Shown piece after piece: positions 15,962-24,137 of a stretch of 64,000 nt of DNA. Both the position numbers and the translations under genes were made by a program. Location: assembly GCF_009937975.1 (NCBI RefSeq), contig NZ_AP018441.1, forward strand, positions 3,162,001 to 3,226,000, read 5' to 3'. Below the pieces are notes generated by a model, which did not search any database, was not told the origin of the DNA, and was given only the letters and a program-made list of their open reading frames with translations. How positions within the stretch are numbered: position 1 is the stretch's first letter; each line of letters starts with the position of its first letter. The DNA comes from Undibacterium sp. YM2 (lineage in GTDB: Bacteria; Pseudomonadota; Gammaproteobacteria; Burkholderiales; Burkholderiaceae_D).

Positions 15962-16058
15962 ATCGATGCGAAGTCGGGCAAGCAAGCCCGCTGAGGTTTA
16001 CAATACGGGCTTTAGCCAATATTGCGCCAACAATAAAGCGCCATTTTACGGAAAAATC

Positions 16059-16583
16059 ATGCCCATTTACCAATTCGGTGACCTCAGCCCTGAAATTGAC
16101 GCATCCGCCTATATTGCCGACAGCGCCAACATCATAGGCAAAGTCGAAATAGGAGCCAATGCCAGCATCTGGTTTGACGTCACCATACGCGGCGACAATG
16201 AATTGATTACCATCAGTGAAAACAGCAATGTACAGGAAGGCAGCATTTTACATACTGATCCTGGCTACCCCATGGTGATAGGTAAAAATGTGACTGTCGG
16301 CCATCAGGCCATGCTGCATGGCTGCACTGTTGGTGATGGCTCATTGATAGGCATACAGGCGGTAGTGCTGAATGGCGCAAGGATAGGAAAAAACTGTCTG
16401 GTTGGTGCAGGTGCACTGGTCACGGAAGGTAAGGAATTTCCTGACAACTCCCTCATCATAGGCTCGCCCGCCAAAGTTGTCAGAACACTGGGTGAAGCCG
16501 ATATTGCCGGTCTGCAGCGCAATGCCGACACTTACGTAAAACGTGGGCAAGCCTTTAAAACACAACTGAAACGCATAGACTGA
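16059..16583 (+). CDS. Gamma-carbonic-anhydrase-like left-handed beta-helix protein (YrdA type)
   Basis: The 174-residue protein is built from hexapeptide repeats ('IIGKVEIGANASIWFDVTI', 'VTVGHQAMLHGCTVGDGSLIG'), giving a trimeric left-handed beta-helix. Candidate zinc ligands are the His in 'ILHTDPG' and the two in 'VGHQAMLHG'. Members are annotated as gamma-carbonic anhydrases but many, such as YrdA, show little activity, so the enzyme function is uncertain. The open frame reaches back to 15966; ATG at 16059 follows ACGGAAAAATC and matches family length. It ends 13 bases before hslO, so the two form an operon. Confidence 0.9.
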   Translation: MPIYQFGDLSPEIDASAYIADSANIIGKVEIGANASIWFDVTIRGDNELITISENSNVQEGSILHTDPGYPMVIGKNVTVGHQAMLHGCTVGDGSLIGIQAVVLNGARIGKNCLVGAGALVTEGKEFPDNSLIIGSPAKVVRTLGEADIAGLQRNADTYVKRGQAFKTQLKRID

Positions 16584-16596
16584 TTTAGCGATAACA

Positions 16597-17523
16597 ATGA
16601 CTGATACCTTACAAAAATTCATGTTCGAACATGCCGGTGTACGCGGCGAAATGGTCGAACTGACCCACACCTGGCAACAAACCCTGGCGCGCAAGACTTA
16701 TCCGGCTGCGGTACAAACCATACTTGGTGAATTGATGGCGGCATCTGCCCTGCTGTCCGCCAACCTGAAGTTTGATGGCACCATGATCATGCAAATCCAT
16801 GGCGATGGCCCGGTGAAATTGCTTGTGGTTGAATGCGATGGCGAACTGAAAATGCGTGCCACTGCCAAACTCGGTGAGCATGCCAATATCGCAGACGACG
16901 CCAGCCTGACTGACCTGATCCATTCCCATGGCAAAGGTCGTTTTGTGATTACGCTCGACCCGAACAATAAATTGCCAGGCCAGCAGGCTTACCAGGGCAT
17001 CGTGCCGCTCGATGGTGACAGCATTGCAACTGTCATAGAAAACTATATGCAGCGCTCAGAACAGCTCGATACCAAGCTGTGGCTGGCGGCGGACGACCAG
17101 GTCGCACGTGGCATGCTGTTACAAAAACTGCCTAAAACCGGTGGTGTAGAAGCCCAAGTGGAAGATGAAACCGAAGCCTGGAACCATGCCGTCATGCTGG
17201 GTGATACCCTGAAGCGCCCGGAATTGCTCAGCACAGGCATAGACATACTCATGCACCGCCTGTTCTGGGAAGAAACCATACGCGTATTCGATCCTCTGCA
17301 TCCGCAGTTCCAGTGCAACTGCACCCGGGAAAAAGTCGGTGACATGCTCAGAATGCTGGGTGAGGAAGAAATAAAGTCAGCCATTGCTGACCTGGGCACG
17401 CTGGATATCAATTGCGATTTCTGTGGTAAGCACTATGGCTTCGACAAAGTGGATTGCGCGCAGTTGTTCGTTGCCAGCACGCTGACTGAGGGTACGCTGA
17501 CCGCGCCTGAAATCAAGCATTAA
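16597..17523 (+). CDS. hslO: Redox-regulated chaperone Hsp33
   Basis: Hsp33 is a holdase that becomes active when peroxide or hypochlorite oxidises its zinc centre. The zinc cysteines are present as CNC (Cys240, Cys242) and CDFC (Cys273, Cys276), the usual C-x-C and C-x2-C pair. The N-terminal substrate-binding domain includes 'MQIHGDGPVKLLVVECDG' and 'YQGIVPLDGDSIATVIENYMQRSEQ'. Length (308) is normal. The gene follows the YrdA-type gene by 13 bases, and a hairpin terminator follows its stop. Confidence 0.97.
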   Translation: MTDTLQKFMFEHAGVRGEMVELTHTWQQTLARKTYPAAVQTILGELMAASALLSANLKFDGTMIMQIHGDGPVKLLVVECDGELKMRATAKLGEHANIADDASLTDLIHSHGKGRFVITLDPNNKLPGQQAYQGIVPLDGDSIATVIENYMQRSEQLDTKLWLAADDQVARGMLLQKLPKTGGVEAQVEDETEAWNHAVMLGDTLKRPELLSTGIDILMHRLFWEETIRVFDPLHPQFQCNCTREKVGDMLRMLGEEEIKSAIADLGTLDINCDFCGKHYGFDKVDCAQLFVASTLTEGTLTAPEIKH

Positions 17524-17548
17524 TGTGTATTGGTCTATTGATCCATTG

Positions 17549-17573
17549 GTCTGGTGACTGCGCGTCGCCAGAC
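17549..17573 (+). terminator. Probable terminator after hslO
   Basis: A 10-bp stem (17549-17558 with 17564-17573, one G-U pair, loop of 5) begins 26 bases after the hslO stop and is followed by TATTT. The T tract is short, so efficiency may be moderate. Confidence 0.65.
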
Positions 17574-17691
17574 TATTTCCATCTCAAATCCACCTTGAAT
17601 TCATCACTCTGCATGAGTGTTTGATCACATAAACGAATTTCCAATTTGATTTTCTGCCATTGTCGAAAGCTCATTATTCCGGAGACTTTCC

Positions 17692-18135
17692 ATGATTCAA
17701 CAATGGTATAAATTAAATCAAGCAAATCCAGCCAACCAGCACCGCGGCATGGATATCGTACGCATCGGTGTCGCGCTGATTATTTTGATGCACCCTCTGC
17801 ATGGCTACACCCACATAGCAAATATCCCAAAATTCGGCGAGTTCCTGACTGAACTTGGCTACCCTTTTGGCACTGCCCTGGCATGGATGGTCTTGCTGGT
17901 GCAAACAGCCAGCAGCCTGGCATTACTGGCCAATCGCTTTGTCGTCCCTGCCTGCCTGGGTCATATCATTGTTGTCTGCTTTGGATTGCTCCATGTTCAC
18001 TCCCACTATGGCTGGTATGTTGTAGGCCCAGGTCAGGGTGGCATGGAATGGGGCTTTATACTGTTGACCAGTTTGCTGGGTGTCATGTGGGCCTATTGGC
18101 CAGAAAATAGCAAAAAAGATAAAAAAGATAAATAA
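17692..18135 (+). CDS. DoxX-like small membrane protein
   Basis: This 147-residue protein has four predicted membrane helices (about 25-43, 62-83, 88-106, 117-135) and a lysine-rich tail (KKDKKDK). The pattern 'GMDIVRIGVALIILMHPLHG...' with a conserved His in the first helix, and 'GYPFGTALAWMVLLVQTASSLALLANRFVVPAC' in segments, matches the DoxX/DoxD family. Members take part in thiosulfate or redox chemistry in some bacteria, but most are uncharacterised. A ribosome site CCGGAG is placed about 8 bases before ATG 17692. The next gene, a MerR regulator, has its own promoter. Confidence 0.75.
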   Translation: MIQQWYKLNQANPANQHRGMDIVRIGVALIILMHPLHGYTHIANIPKFGEFLTELGYPFGTALAWMVLLVQTASSLALLANRFVVPACLGHIIVVCFGLLHVHSHYGWYVVGPGQGGMEWGFILLTSLLGVMWAYWPENSKKDKKDK

Positions 18136-18166
18136 ATCAGGCAATAAAAATATTTTCAAAAAACCT

Positions 18167-18197
18167 TTGACCCTGACATTAGGTGAGGCTTTATAGT
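18167..18197 (+). promoter_or_regulatory. MerR-type promoter with 19-bp spacer before the merR-MFS operon
   Basis: TTGACC (18167-18172) and TATAGT (18192-18197) are separated by exactly 19 bases. An imperfect dyad, CCTGACATTAGGTGAGG, lies in the spacer (18172-18188). Overlong spacers with a central dyad are the signature of promoters controlled by MerR-family proteins, so the downstream regulator probably controls its own operon. Confidence 0.82.
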
Positions 18198-18221
18198 CTC
18201 CCTCATTGAAGGAGATCAGGT

Positions 18222-19268
18222 ATGTTATTGAAAATCGGTGAACTGGCCAGCCGCACTGGCCTGACCATACGCACACTGCATCACTACGACAAAATTGGCT
18301 TGCTCAAGCCATCTGCGCGCTCAGAGGCAGGATATCGCCTCTACGACAGGTCGGACATCAAACGCCTGCACCACATACAAGCCCTGCGCCGCCTGAATTT
18401 ATCGCTGGCAGAAGTGGGCGATGTCATCAACGGCGCTGGCAATGATTTGCACTTTGTCATAGACGAACAGATTTCTGGCCTGGATCAGCAGATAGCCCAG
18501 AGCATGGAGTTACGCGACAGGCTGCAACAATTGTCGGGCGTGTTGAAAGCCAAAAGCGAACCCAATCTGGAATATTGGCTTTCGACGCTGGAAATGATGA
18601 GTTTGATAGGCAAGTACTTCAGTCGCGATGAGATTTTGCACATGCGTGAACTGGAGCTACAGGCAAAAAGCAAGCTTGAAACTCACATGTCGCCCCTTAT
18701 CCAGGCAGCCAGGAGCTTGCTGGATCAAAAAACCTCACCGCTTGATCCTGTGGCCAAGCAATTGGCCAGGGAATGGGTGCTAGCCATGAGCCAGATCATG
18801 CCTGACCCCAGATTACTCAGCAAATTCACTTTGATGCACAGAAAAGAACCTTCACTGCAGTCATTAAGCGGTGTCGATGATGAGATGATGGACTTTATCA
18901 CCCAGGCATCAGTAGAGGTCAGGTACGACATTTACAGGAAACACCTGAGTGAAGAAGAACTGAAGTATTTCCGTCACTCCTTTTTTAAAAATGCCGAATC
19001 CTGGACCCGGGTCTTTTCTGAAGTGAGACAGAAAATGGCCCTGAACCTGCCACCCGAACACCCGGACGTGCAAGCCATTTTAATCAAGTGGCGCACCCTG
19101 TTCATGGACGCCTGGGGTAACCATCTGCCCACCATGCTCAAGGTCAGGAGCATCCATGAAAAAGAGCCCGAGCTAAGTATAGGAGGCGGATTAACGCCAT
19201 CCATCATTGCCTACGCTCGCCAGGGATTGGCAATTCTCGAAAAGAATTACCCCATGAAGCAGAATTGA
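18222..19268 (+). CDS. MerR-family regulator with TipAS-like effector region
   Basis: The N-terminal winged helix is clear: 'LLKIGELASRTGLTIRTLHHYDKIGLLKPSARSE' (split here for length) with the second wing 'AGYRLYDRSDIKRLHHIQALRRLNLSLAEV'. A dimerisation helix follows (about 75-115). The C-terminal 230 residues are mostly helical and resemble the ligand-binding domain of TipA-like regulators, which bind varied drugs. Length (348) is longer than classic MerR (about 130-270). It has a MerR-type promoter of its own. It ends 11 bases before an MFS gene, so the pair is likely a drug-sensing efflux operon (inference). Confidence 0.88.
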   Translation: MLLKIGELASRTGLTIRTLHHYDKIGLLKPSARSEAGYRLYDRSDIKRLHHIQALRRLNLSLAEVGDVINGAGNDLHFVIDEQISGLDQQIAQSMELRDRLQQLSGVLKAKSEPNLEYWLSTLEMMSLIGKYFSRDEILHMRELELQAKSKLETHMSPLIQAARSLLDQKTSPLDPVAKQLAREWVLAMSQIMPDPRLLSKFTLMHRKEPSLQSLSGVDDEMMDFITQASVEVRYDIYRKHLSEEELKYFRHSFFKNAESWTRVFSEVRQKMALNLPPEHPDVQAILIKWRTLFMDAWGNHLPTMLKVRSIHEKEPELSIGGGLTPSIIAYARQGLAILEKNYPMKQN

Positions 19269-19279
19269 AGGAAAACAGT

Positions 19280-20593
19280 ATGAACGAAATAAACAAGAAT
19301 ACAGCCGACAGCAAGCCCAAGGGCATATTCAAGGACAGCAATTTCCTCTGGATGATAGGCGGCGGCGCGATCTCCATGCTGGGTGACCAATTTACTTTAA
19401 TCGCCCTGCCCTGGCTTGTCCTGAAGATGACTGGTGATACCCTGATACTCGGCATCGTGCTGGCATTGATCAGCGTGCCGCGCGCATTATTGATATTGCT
19501 GGGTGGAGCAGTGGTCGATCGCTACTCGCCCAAGACTGTGATGATGCAAACCAAATACATCAATACACTGCTACTGGGTATATTGAGTGCCCTGATTTTT
19601 TACGGCAAACTGGAATTATGGATGGTCTATGCGCTGGCCCTGGGTTTGGGTATATCGACAGCCTTCAGCATACCTTCAGGTACATCGATGTTGCCGCGTG
19701 TCGTACAGCCATCACAATTGCAGCCAGCAAATGGCATCATGCTGGGCATGCGTCAGTTGACCATGTTCATCGGCCCCGTACTGGCGGGTCTGTTGATCGC
19801 CCTGTTTGGTACGCAAGAAAGTGGCATGGTCCATGATGCGCAAGGCCTGGCAGCAGCATTTTTCTTTGACTGTTTTACCTATGCTTTTTCAGCCTGGACA
19901 CTGAGCAAGGTCAGGATGAATGAAGGCATGCCAGCATCACCTGGCGCAACACCTGCAGCACAAAAACCGGCACTGCTGAAGTCTCTCTCAGAAGGTTTGC
20001 GTTATTGCTGGAATGAGAAACAACTGCGTAGCTGCTTTATCTATTGGGCGGCAATCGCTTTCTTCATCATGGGGCCAATACAGATTGCCCTGCCGGTGAT
20101 GGCAAACCAGCTCAGCAATAGTGCCAGCGCACTGGGCTTACTGGCAGGCTCACACGGTGCAGGCACCTTATTGGGCATGGCACTGGCAGCCATGAAGCCC
20201 AATCTGCGCTTTGGCAACCTTGGCCGCACTATCCTGCTGGTCGATTTTCTGGTCGGCATACTTTTCGCACCCATGGGCCTGATCAGCGCAAGCTGGCAAG
20301 GGGCACTGATTTTGCTAAGCGTGGGCATACTCGGTGGTTTCTTGCATGTGGCCGTATTTACCTGGGTACAAAAACAGGTACCGCCACATATGATAGGTCG
20401 CGCCATGAGCATGTTCATGTTTATCTTCATGGGCATAGGGCCGGTCTCTGCTGCTTTCACAGGCTGGCTACTGCGAAGCATCACGATACCGCAATTGTTC
20501 ATGGGTAGTGGCAGCTTGCTGATCCTGATCGTCATCACTGCAACACAGTTCAGCCCTATCGCCACCGTGACAGACAAAAGGGCTGCTGCATAG
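19280..20593 (+). CDS. MFS transporter (efflux type)
   Basis: The product has about 437 residues with 11-12 predicted membrane helices. It resembles the MFS_3/EntS-like exporters: 'ISMLGDQFTLIALPWLVL' in helix 1, 'SVPRALLILLGGAVVDRYSPK' in helices 2-3 with the conserved loop, and a central cytoplasmic loop at about 205-225. The frame extends to a TTG at 19265 inside the end of the MerR gene; ATG at 19280 is favoured by AAGGAAAACAGT directly upstream. It is translated from the same message as the MerR regulator. Substrate is unknown. Confidence 0.9.
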   Translation: MNEINKNTADSKPKGIFKDSNFLWMIGGGAISMLGDQFTLIALPWLVLKMTGDTLILGIVLALISVPRALLILLGGAVVDRYSPKTVMMQTKYINTLLLGILSALIFYGKLELWMVYALALGLGISTAFSIPSGTSMLPRVVQPSQLQPANGIMLGMRQLTMFIGPVLAGLLIALFGTQESGMVHDAQGLAAAFFFDCFTYAFSAWTLSKVRMNEGMPASPGATPAAQKPALLKSLSEGLRYCWNEKQLRSCFIYWAAIAFFIMGPIQIALPVMANQLSNSASALGLLAGSHGAGTLLGMALAAMKPNLRFGNLGRTILLVDFLVGILFAPMGLISASWQGALILLSVGILGGFLHVAVFTWVQKQVPPHMIGRAMSMFMFIFMGIGPVSAAFTGWLLRSITIPQLFMGSGSLLILIVITATQFSPIATVTDKRAAA

Positions 20594-20874
20594 TACATCA
20601 CCAACACCAGGCAATCCGGCACTGGCGCGCATATCATCATGCGCGCCCGGCCGCCTCGCCGCTGGCAAAATAGCAATCAAATCCCGCTCATGCATGCCCC
20701 CCCTTATCCTGGCCTGCATGCACTTTCTGAAAAACAACGATTTCATTGTTAAATCGAGCTAATTTAAGCAACAATTAACTTTTATTTGACCTATCCTTGC
20801 CCGCTTTAACCCTATGATACAAAATCGGATATCAGTTATATCTCTTCAGATGCTGCCAGAACAGGGAGACCAGC
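20594..20874 (+). other. Intergenic region with a hairpin and no gene
   Basis: The 281 bases hold one strong hairpin at 20624-20647 (9-bp stem, loop of 6) close after the MFS gene, but without a T tract, so termination there is only possible. Toward the Cache gene the DNA is AT-rich (about 20755-20800). I see no open frame with family features. Confidence 0.6.
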
Positions 20875-21357
20875 ATGAAAAGAACTTGCTACGCTTTGGT
20901 TCTGAGTTTATTTGTCAGCGTCCCACTTCAGGCGATAGCTGTAGAGAGAAGCACGGAAGCTGAAGCCCTGGCTCTGATACAAAAAGCCCAGGAATATATC
21001 AAGACTTACGGCGTAGAGAAGGCCGTTATCGAATTCAACCGGCTGGACAGCCCCTTCAATTCTGTCAGTGAAATCAATAAAAAAGGTGACCTTTACCTTT
21101 TCACCCTGGACCAGAAGGGATATCAGTCTGTGCATGGCAAAAACCCCAAGATTGTTGGCAAAGTCATGCTCGACATGCGTGACCAGGATGGTGTTTTCCT
21201 GATCAGGGAAATGGTAGAGAAATGTTTCTCGAAAGGAAAAGGATGGGTGAACTATCGCTGGCCCAATCCTGTCACCAGGGACCTGGAAAAGAAAAAAGGC
21301 TATGTTGAAAGGGTTCCTGGACAGGATTTTTGCCTGGGGACAGGGGTATACTACTGA
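20875..21357 (+). CDS. Periplasmic single-Cache-domain protein
   Basis: This 160-residue protein has a signal peptide ('CYALVLSLFVSVPLQAIA', cleaved before Val-Glu) and one Cache domain: 'EYIKTYGVEKAVIEFNRLDSPFNS', 'GDLYLFTLDQKGYQSVHGKNPKIVGKVML' (in parts), 'GWVNYRWPNPVTRDLEKKKGYVERVPG'. Cache domains bind small ligands outside the cell. There is no output domain, so it may act as a ligand carrier for the histidine kinase encoded 82 bases downstream (inference). GGGAG before ATG 20875 is a good ribosome site. Confidence 0.88.
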   Translation: MKRTCYALVLSLFVSVPLQAIAVERSTEAEALALIQKAQEYIKTYGVEKAVIEFNRLDSPFNSVSEINKKGDLYLFTLDQKGYQSVHGKNPKIVGKVMLDMRDQDGVFLIREMVEKCFSKGKGWVNYRWPNPVTRDLEKKKGYVERVPGQDFCLGTGVYY

Positions 21358-21439
21358 GGCACACGACACCAATAGCCTGTCTGATGTTGCATTAACCACG
21401 AAACAAACAAAGAATATTTATACAGAGACAAGGACAGAT

Positions 21440-23713
21440 ATGGCAGCACCGGCTGAACGACCCAGGTTTGCTGGTGTCATTTTCCTGTTGCTTGCAGGTT
21501 TGGCAATTGTTGCCATTATTTTGCAAACCTGGTGGGCCATCTCGCAAGACCGCAATGTCACATTCAAATCTGAATATGAAAATGGTCTGGTGACTGTCCG
21601 TTTGCTGGAAGAACATGCTACCCAGACCTTGCGGGAAGCTGACGGCAACCTGAGCACGGTCATCAGTGCCATACAATCCATGAGCCGCGAACAAGAGCTT
21701 AATGATGACATCATCCGCGAACTGATTACCAAGGCACAGCCCTTCAACAAGGTATTGAAAGCACTGCAGTACGTTAATCCTTCGGGCAAAGCTTTTGTCA
21801 GCACCATAGACTACCCAGCCTTTCAGGTTGACGCTGACGAGAGAACTTACATTCCCGTGTTGCTGAAACATCCTGAAATACGGCATGCCGTGATCGGCCA
21901 TCCTTTTCAGCGTTTTTACGATACCGAACTCGTCGTCCCCATTGCCCGCAACCTGTTTGCAGACAATGGCAAGCATCTTGGCATTATCAGCACTGACATC
22001 AGTGTTTCCTATTTCAGCTCTGTGTATGCCAGGGTTGCCAAAGACAGCAAGGCGATGGTCTCTTTGTTTACTGAAGATGGCACTGTCATTGTCCGATTCC
22101 CCTTTGATAAAGAATATGTGGGTAAAGAAGTCCGGCAATCGCCGCTGATCAAGGACATGCTCAGGCAGGCTGTTGAAGGTAATTTTATGGACAGCCAGTT
22201 TCTTGACGAAAAAAACCAGATAGAGCGCCTTTATACTTATCGCAAAATCGCCGGTTTCCCTATCGTTTCTGTGTTTGCACGTGACAGTGATTCCATCCTG
22301 GCTGCCTGGCGCGACCGCACCCGTGACCGCATCGTGTTTTCGGGGGCAACCATACTATTACTGGGTGCGCTGACATTTTTATTATGGCTGCACATACGCC
22401 GTCTGCACCGCTCCGAAGATTCATTGAAAAAATCGGAGATGTCGCTGCGCATGAGCGAAAACAAATTCGTCAATTTATTCAAGTATTCCCCGGTTCCGCT
22501 CGCCCTGATCAGTCTCAGCAATGACAGGTTTGTAGAAATCAACGATAGCCTGGCCAGGCAGGCTGGCTATAGCCCCAGTGAAATCCTTGGCAAAACACCG
22601 CAAGAATTGCAACTGTGGGAAGATATTTCCTTACGATCCGCCTACCTGAAATTACTCAATGAACAGGGCTTTGTCGATCAATTTGAAATGCGCTTTCGCT
22701 ACAAGGACGGCAGTATAGCGACTTGCCTGTTGTCTTCACGCTTGCTGGAATCTGATGGCGACAGGATGGTCATTTTTACGCCCATCGACATCAGCCGCAT
22801 GCGCGCCATGGAAAATGACATGCGCCAGTTGAATGCCGAACTTGAAGAACGCGTCAGGCAACGCACCTACAGCCTGGAAAAAACCAATGAAGAACTGGGA
22901 AATGCGCTCGACAGCCTGACTACCATGCAGGATGAGTTGATACGGTCTGAAAAAATGGCTGCCCTGGGCTCACTGGTGGCTGGCATCGCTCACGAGCTGA
23001 ATACACCTATAGGCAATAGCGTTACCGTCGCCTCCACCATGCAAGACCATGCGGCCAGCATGGAGAACGAATTATCCACCAGCCAGCCACGCCGCTCCAT
23101 CCTCACACAATTGACGCAGGAAACTATCAAGGGCGCCAACATCCTGGTACGCAGTCTCGACCGTGCTGCACAGCTGATACTCAGCTTCAAGCAGGTTGCA
23201 GTAGATCAGTCCGGTAATCAAAGACGGCGTTTTGACCTGAGTATCACTCTGAGCGAAATCCTGACCACCCTGGAACCCATGTATAGCCGGAGCAAGCACC
23301 AATTACATGTAGACCTGGCACCGGAAGTCACGATGGAAAGTTACCCAGGCGCACTGGCGCAAATACTGACCAATTCTGTTACCAACTCGCTGACACACGC
23401 CTTTGAACACTGTGAGCATGGCAATATGTACCTGAAGACCCGCCTGACCGGAGCTAATCAGGTAGAAATCATCTTCAGTGATGACGGTGCGGGTATTTCA
23501 GTAGAACATCTTGCGCGGGTATTTGATCCCTTCTTTACGACAAAACTCGGGAAAGGAGGCTCAGGTCTGGGCATGCACATCGTCTATAACCTGGTGACTG
23601 ATGTGCTGGGAGGGAAAATCGAACTTCAAAGCGAACCTGGCCAGGGAACAAGCTTGAACTTGTTACTTCCATTAATTGCGCCTGTCAAGCAAGCAGACCG
23701 ATTTGCGGCATGA
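21440..23713 (+). CDS. Sensor histidine kinase with dCache ectodomain and PAS domain
   Basis: The 757-residue kinase has a membrane helix at about 12-34, a periplasmic double-Cache domain (about 40-290), a second membrane helix (about 300-318), a PAS domain (about 345-460), a coiled coil and a kinase core. The phospho-acceptor is His518 in 'GIAHELNTPIGN', an ELNTP type variant. ATP-site motifs are 'DDGAGI' (N/G1) and 'GGSGLGMHIV' (G2). Start: the frame extends to 21302, overlapping the Cache gene; ATG 21440 has AAGGAC upstream and gives a normal N-terminus. No response regulator is adjacent, so its partner is elsewhere. Confidence 0.93.
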   Translation: MAAPAERPRFAGVIFLLLAGLAIVAIILQTWWAISQDRNVTFKSEYENGLVTVRLLEEHATQTLREADGNLSTVISAIQSMSREQELNDDIIRELITKAQPFNKVLKALQYVNPSGKAFVSTIDYPAFQVDADERTYIPVLLKHPEIRHAVIGHPFQRFYDTELVVPIARNLFADNGKHLGIISTDISVSYFSSVYARVAKDSKAMVSLFTEDGTVIVRFPFDKEYVGKEVRQSPLIKDMLRQAVEGNFMDSQFLDEKNQIERLYTYRKIAGFPIVSVFARDSDSILAAWRDRTRDRIVFSGATILLLGALTFLLWLHIRRLHRSEDSLKKSEMSLRMSENKFVNLFKYSPVPLALISLSNDRFVEINDSLARQAGYSPSEILGKTPQELQLWEDISLRSAYLKLLNEQGFVDQFEMRFRYKDGSIATCLLSSRLLESDGDRMVIFTPIDISRMRAMENDMRQLNAELEERVRQRTYSLEKTNEELGNALDSLTTMQDELIRSEKMAALGSLVAGIAHELNTPIGNSVTVASTMQDHAASMENELSTSQPRRSILTQLTQETIKGANILVRSLDRAAQLILSFKQVAVDQSGNQRRRFDLSITLSEILTTLEPMYSRSKHQLHVDLAPEVTMESYPGALAQILTNSVTNSLTHAFEHCEHGNMYLKTRLTGANQVEIIFSDDGAGISVEHLARVFDPFFTTKLGKGGSGLGMHIVYNLVTDVLGGKIELQSEPGQGTSLNLLLPLIAPVKQADRFAA

Positions 23714-23718
23714 ACAGC

Positions 23719-23745
23719 AAAAATCCATGAATGCAAAACTCATGG
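23719..23745 (-). terminator. Probable ffs terminator
   Basis: On the minus strand, CCATGA and TCATGG form a 6-bp stem (23745-23740 with 23730-23725), followed by ATTTTTG. It lies about 36 bases beyond the 3' end of the SRP RNA. The stem is weak. Confidence 0.55.
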
Positions 23746-23780
23746 TGACGAAAATAAGATGGGGGGATGTAAAACTGGAA

Positions 23781-23882
23781 GTTGGCGAGCCTGATCTGCG
23801 GCACTTGCGGTAAGTGACTGTGGCTGCTTCGTTCCCGACCTGACCAGATTGGCCACGCCGCAATGCGCAGGGGCCCGCCAAC
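23781..23882 (-). ncRNA. ffs: Small SRP RNA (4.5S RNA)
   Basis: The minus strand carries the conserved SRP domain IV core, GGTCAGGTCGGGAACGAAGC followed by AGCC, nearly the same as the E. coli 4.5S core (GGAAGGAAGCAGCC). The ends pair: GTTGGCGGGCC at the 5' side with GGCTCGCCAAC at the 3' side (11 bp, one G-U). This makes a 102-nt hairpin, close to the usual 114 nt. The RNA joins Ffh in the signal recognition particle that targets nascent membrane proteins to FtsY and SecYEG. It lies in the gap after the histidine kinase gene and on the opposite strand to its neighbours. Confidence 0.93.
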
Positions 23883-23886
23883 CCAT

Positions 23887-23892
23887 ATTATA
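23887..23892 (-). promoter_or_regulatory. -10 box of ffs
   Basis: A perfect TATAAT is read on the minus strand at 23892-23887. It places the start of transcription near 23881, at the predicted 5' end of the RNA. The -35 region 17 bases upstream (CTGCAA) is a weak match. Confidence 0.7.
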
Positions 23893-23973
23893 TCGCATCA
23901 GGCGCAAACTTGCAGCACTTGGGTTCATTTTGACTTAAGCGGCCAAGCCAGTCGGCAAACTCCCCTGCCCTGC

Positions 23974-24002
23974 TTCAATGATTCAATGATTCAATGATTC
24001 AA
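23974..24002 (+). repeat. 8-bp tandem repeat
   Basis: TTCAATGA occurs three times head to tail, followed by a partial fourth copy (TTCAA). It lies 136 bases before the ABC ATPase start codon. Such short repeats can change length by slippage. Confidence 0.85.
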
Positions 24003-24137
24003 GCCGCAATTCTTCATTTCCATCCCCGGCTGGCCCAGTTTCATCGCACCCTTCCATTTGCCCATTCCATTTACATAAGATATGTCTGCCCGCGCCCGTT
24101 GCGCATGGATTAGCTCAATTACAAACAGGAAAAAAGC

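Noticed and set aside
17626-17650. TTGATCACATAAAC as a possible FNR site before the DoxX-like gene
   Set aside because: Only the left half matches the consensus; the right half does not.
20041-20676. A 211-codon minus-strand frame opposite the MFS gene
   Set aside because: It is rich in Pro, Arg and Met in the way expected from reading a membrane protein gene backwards.
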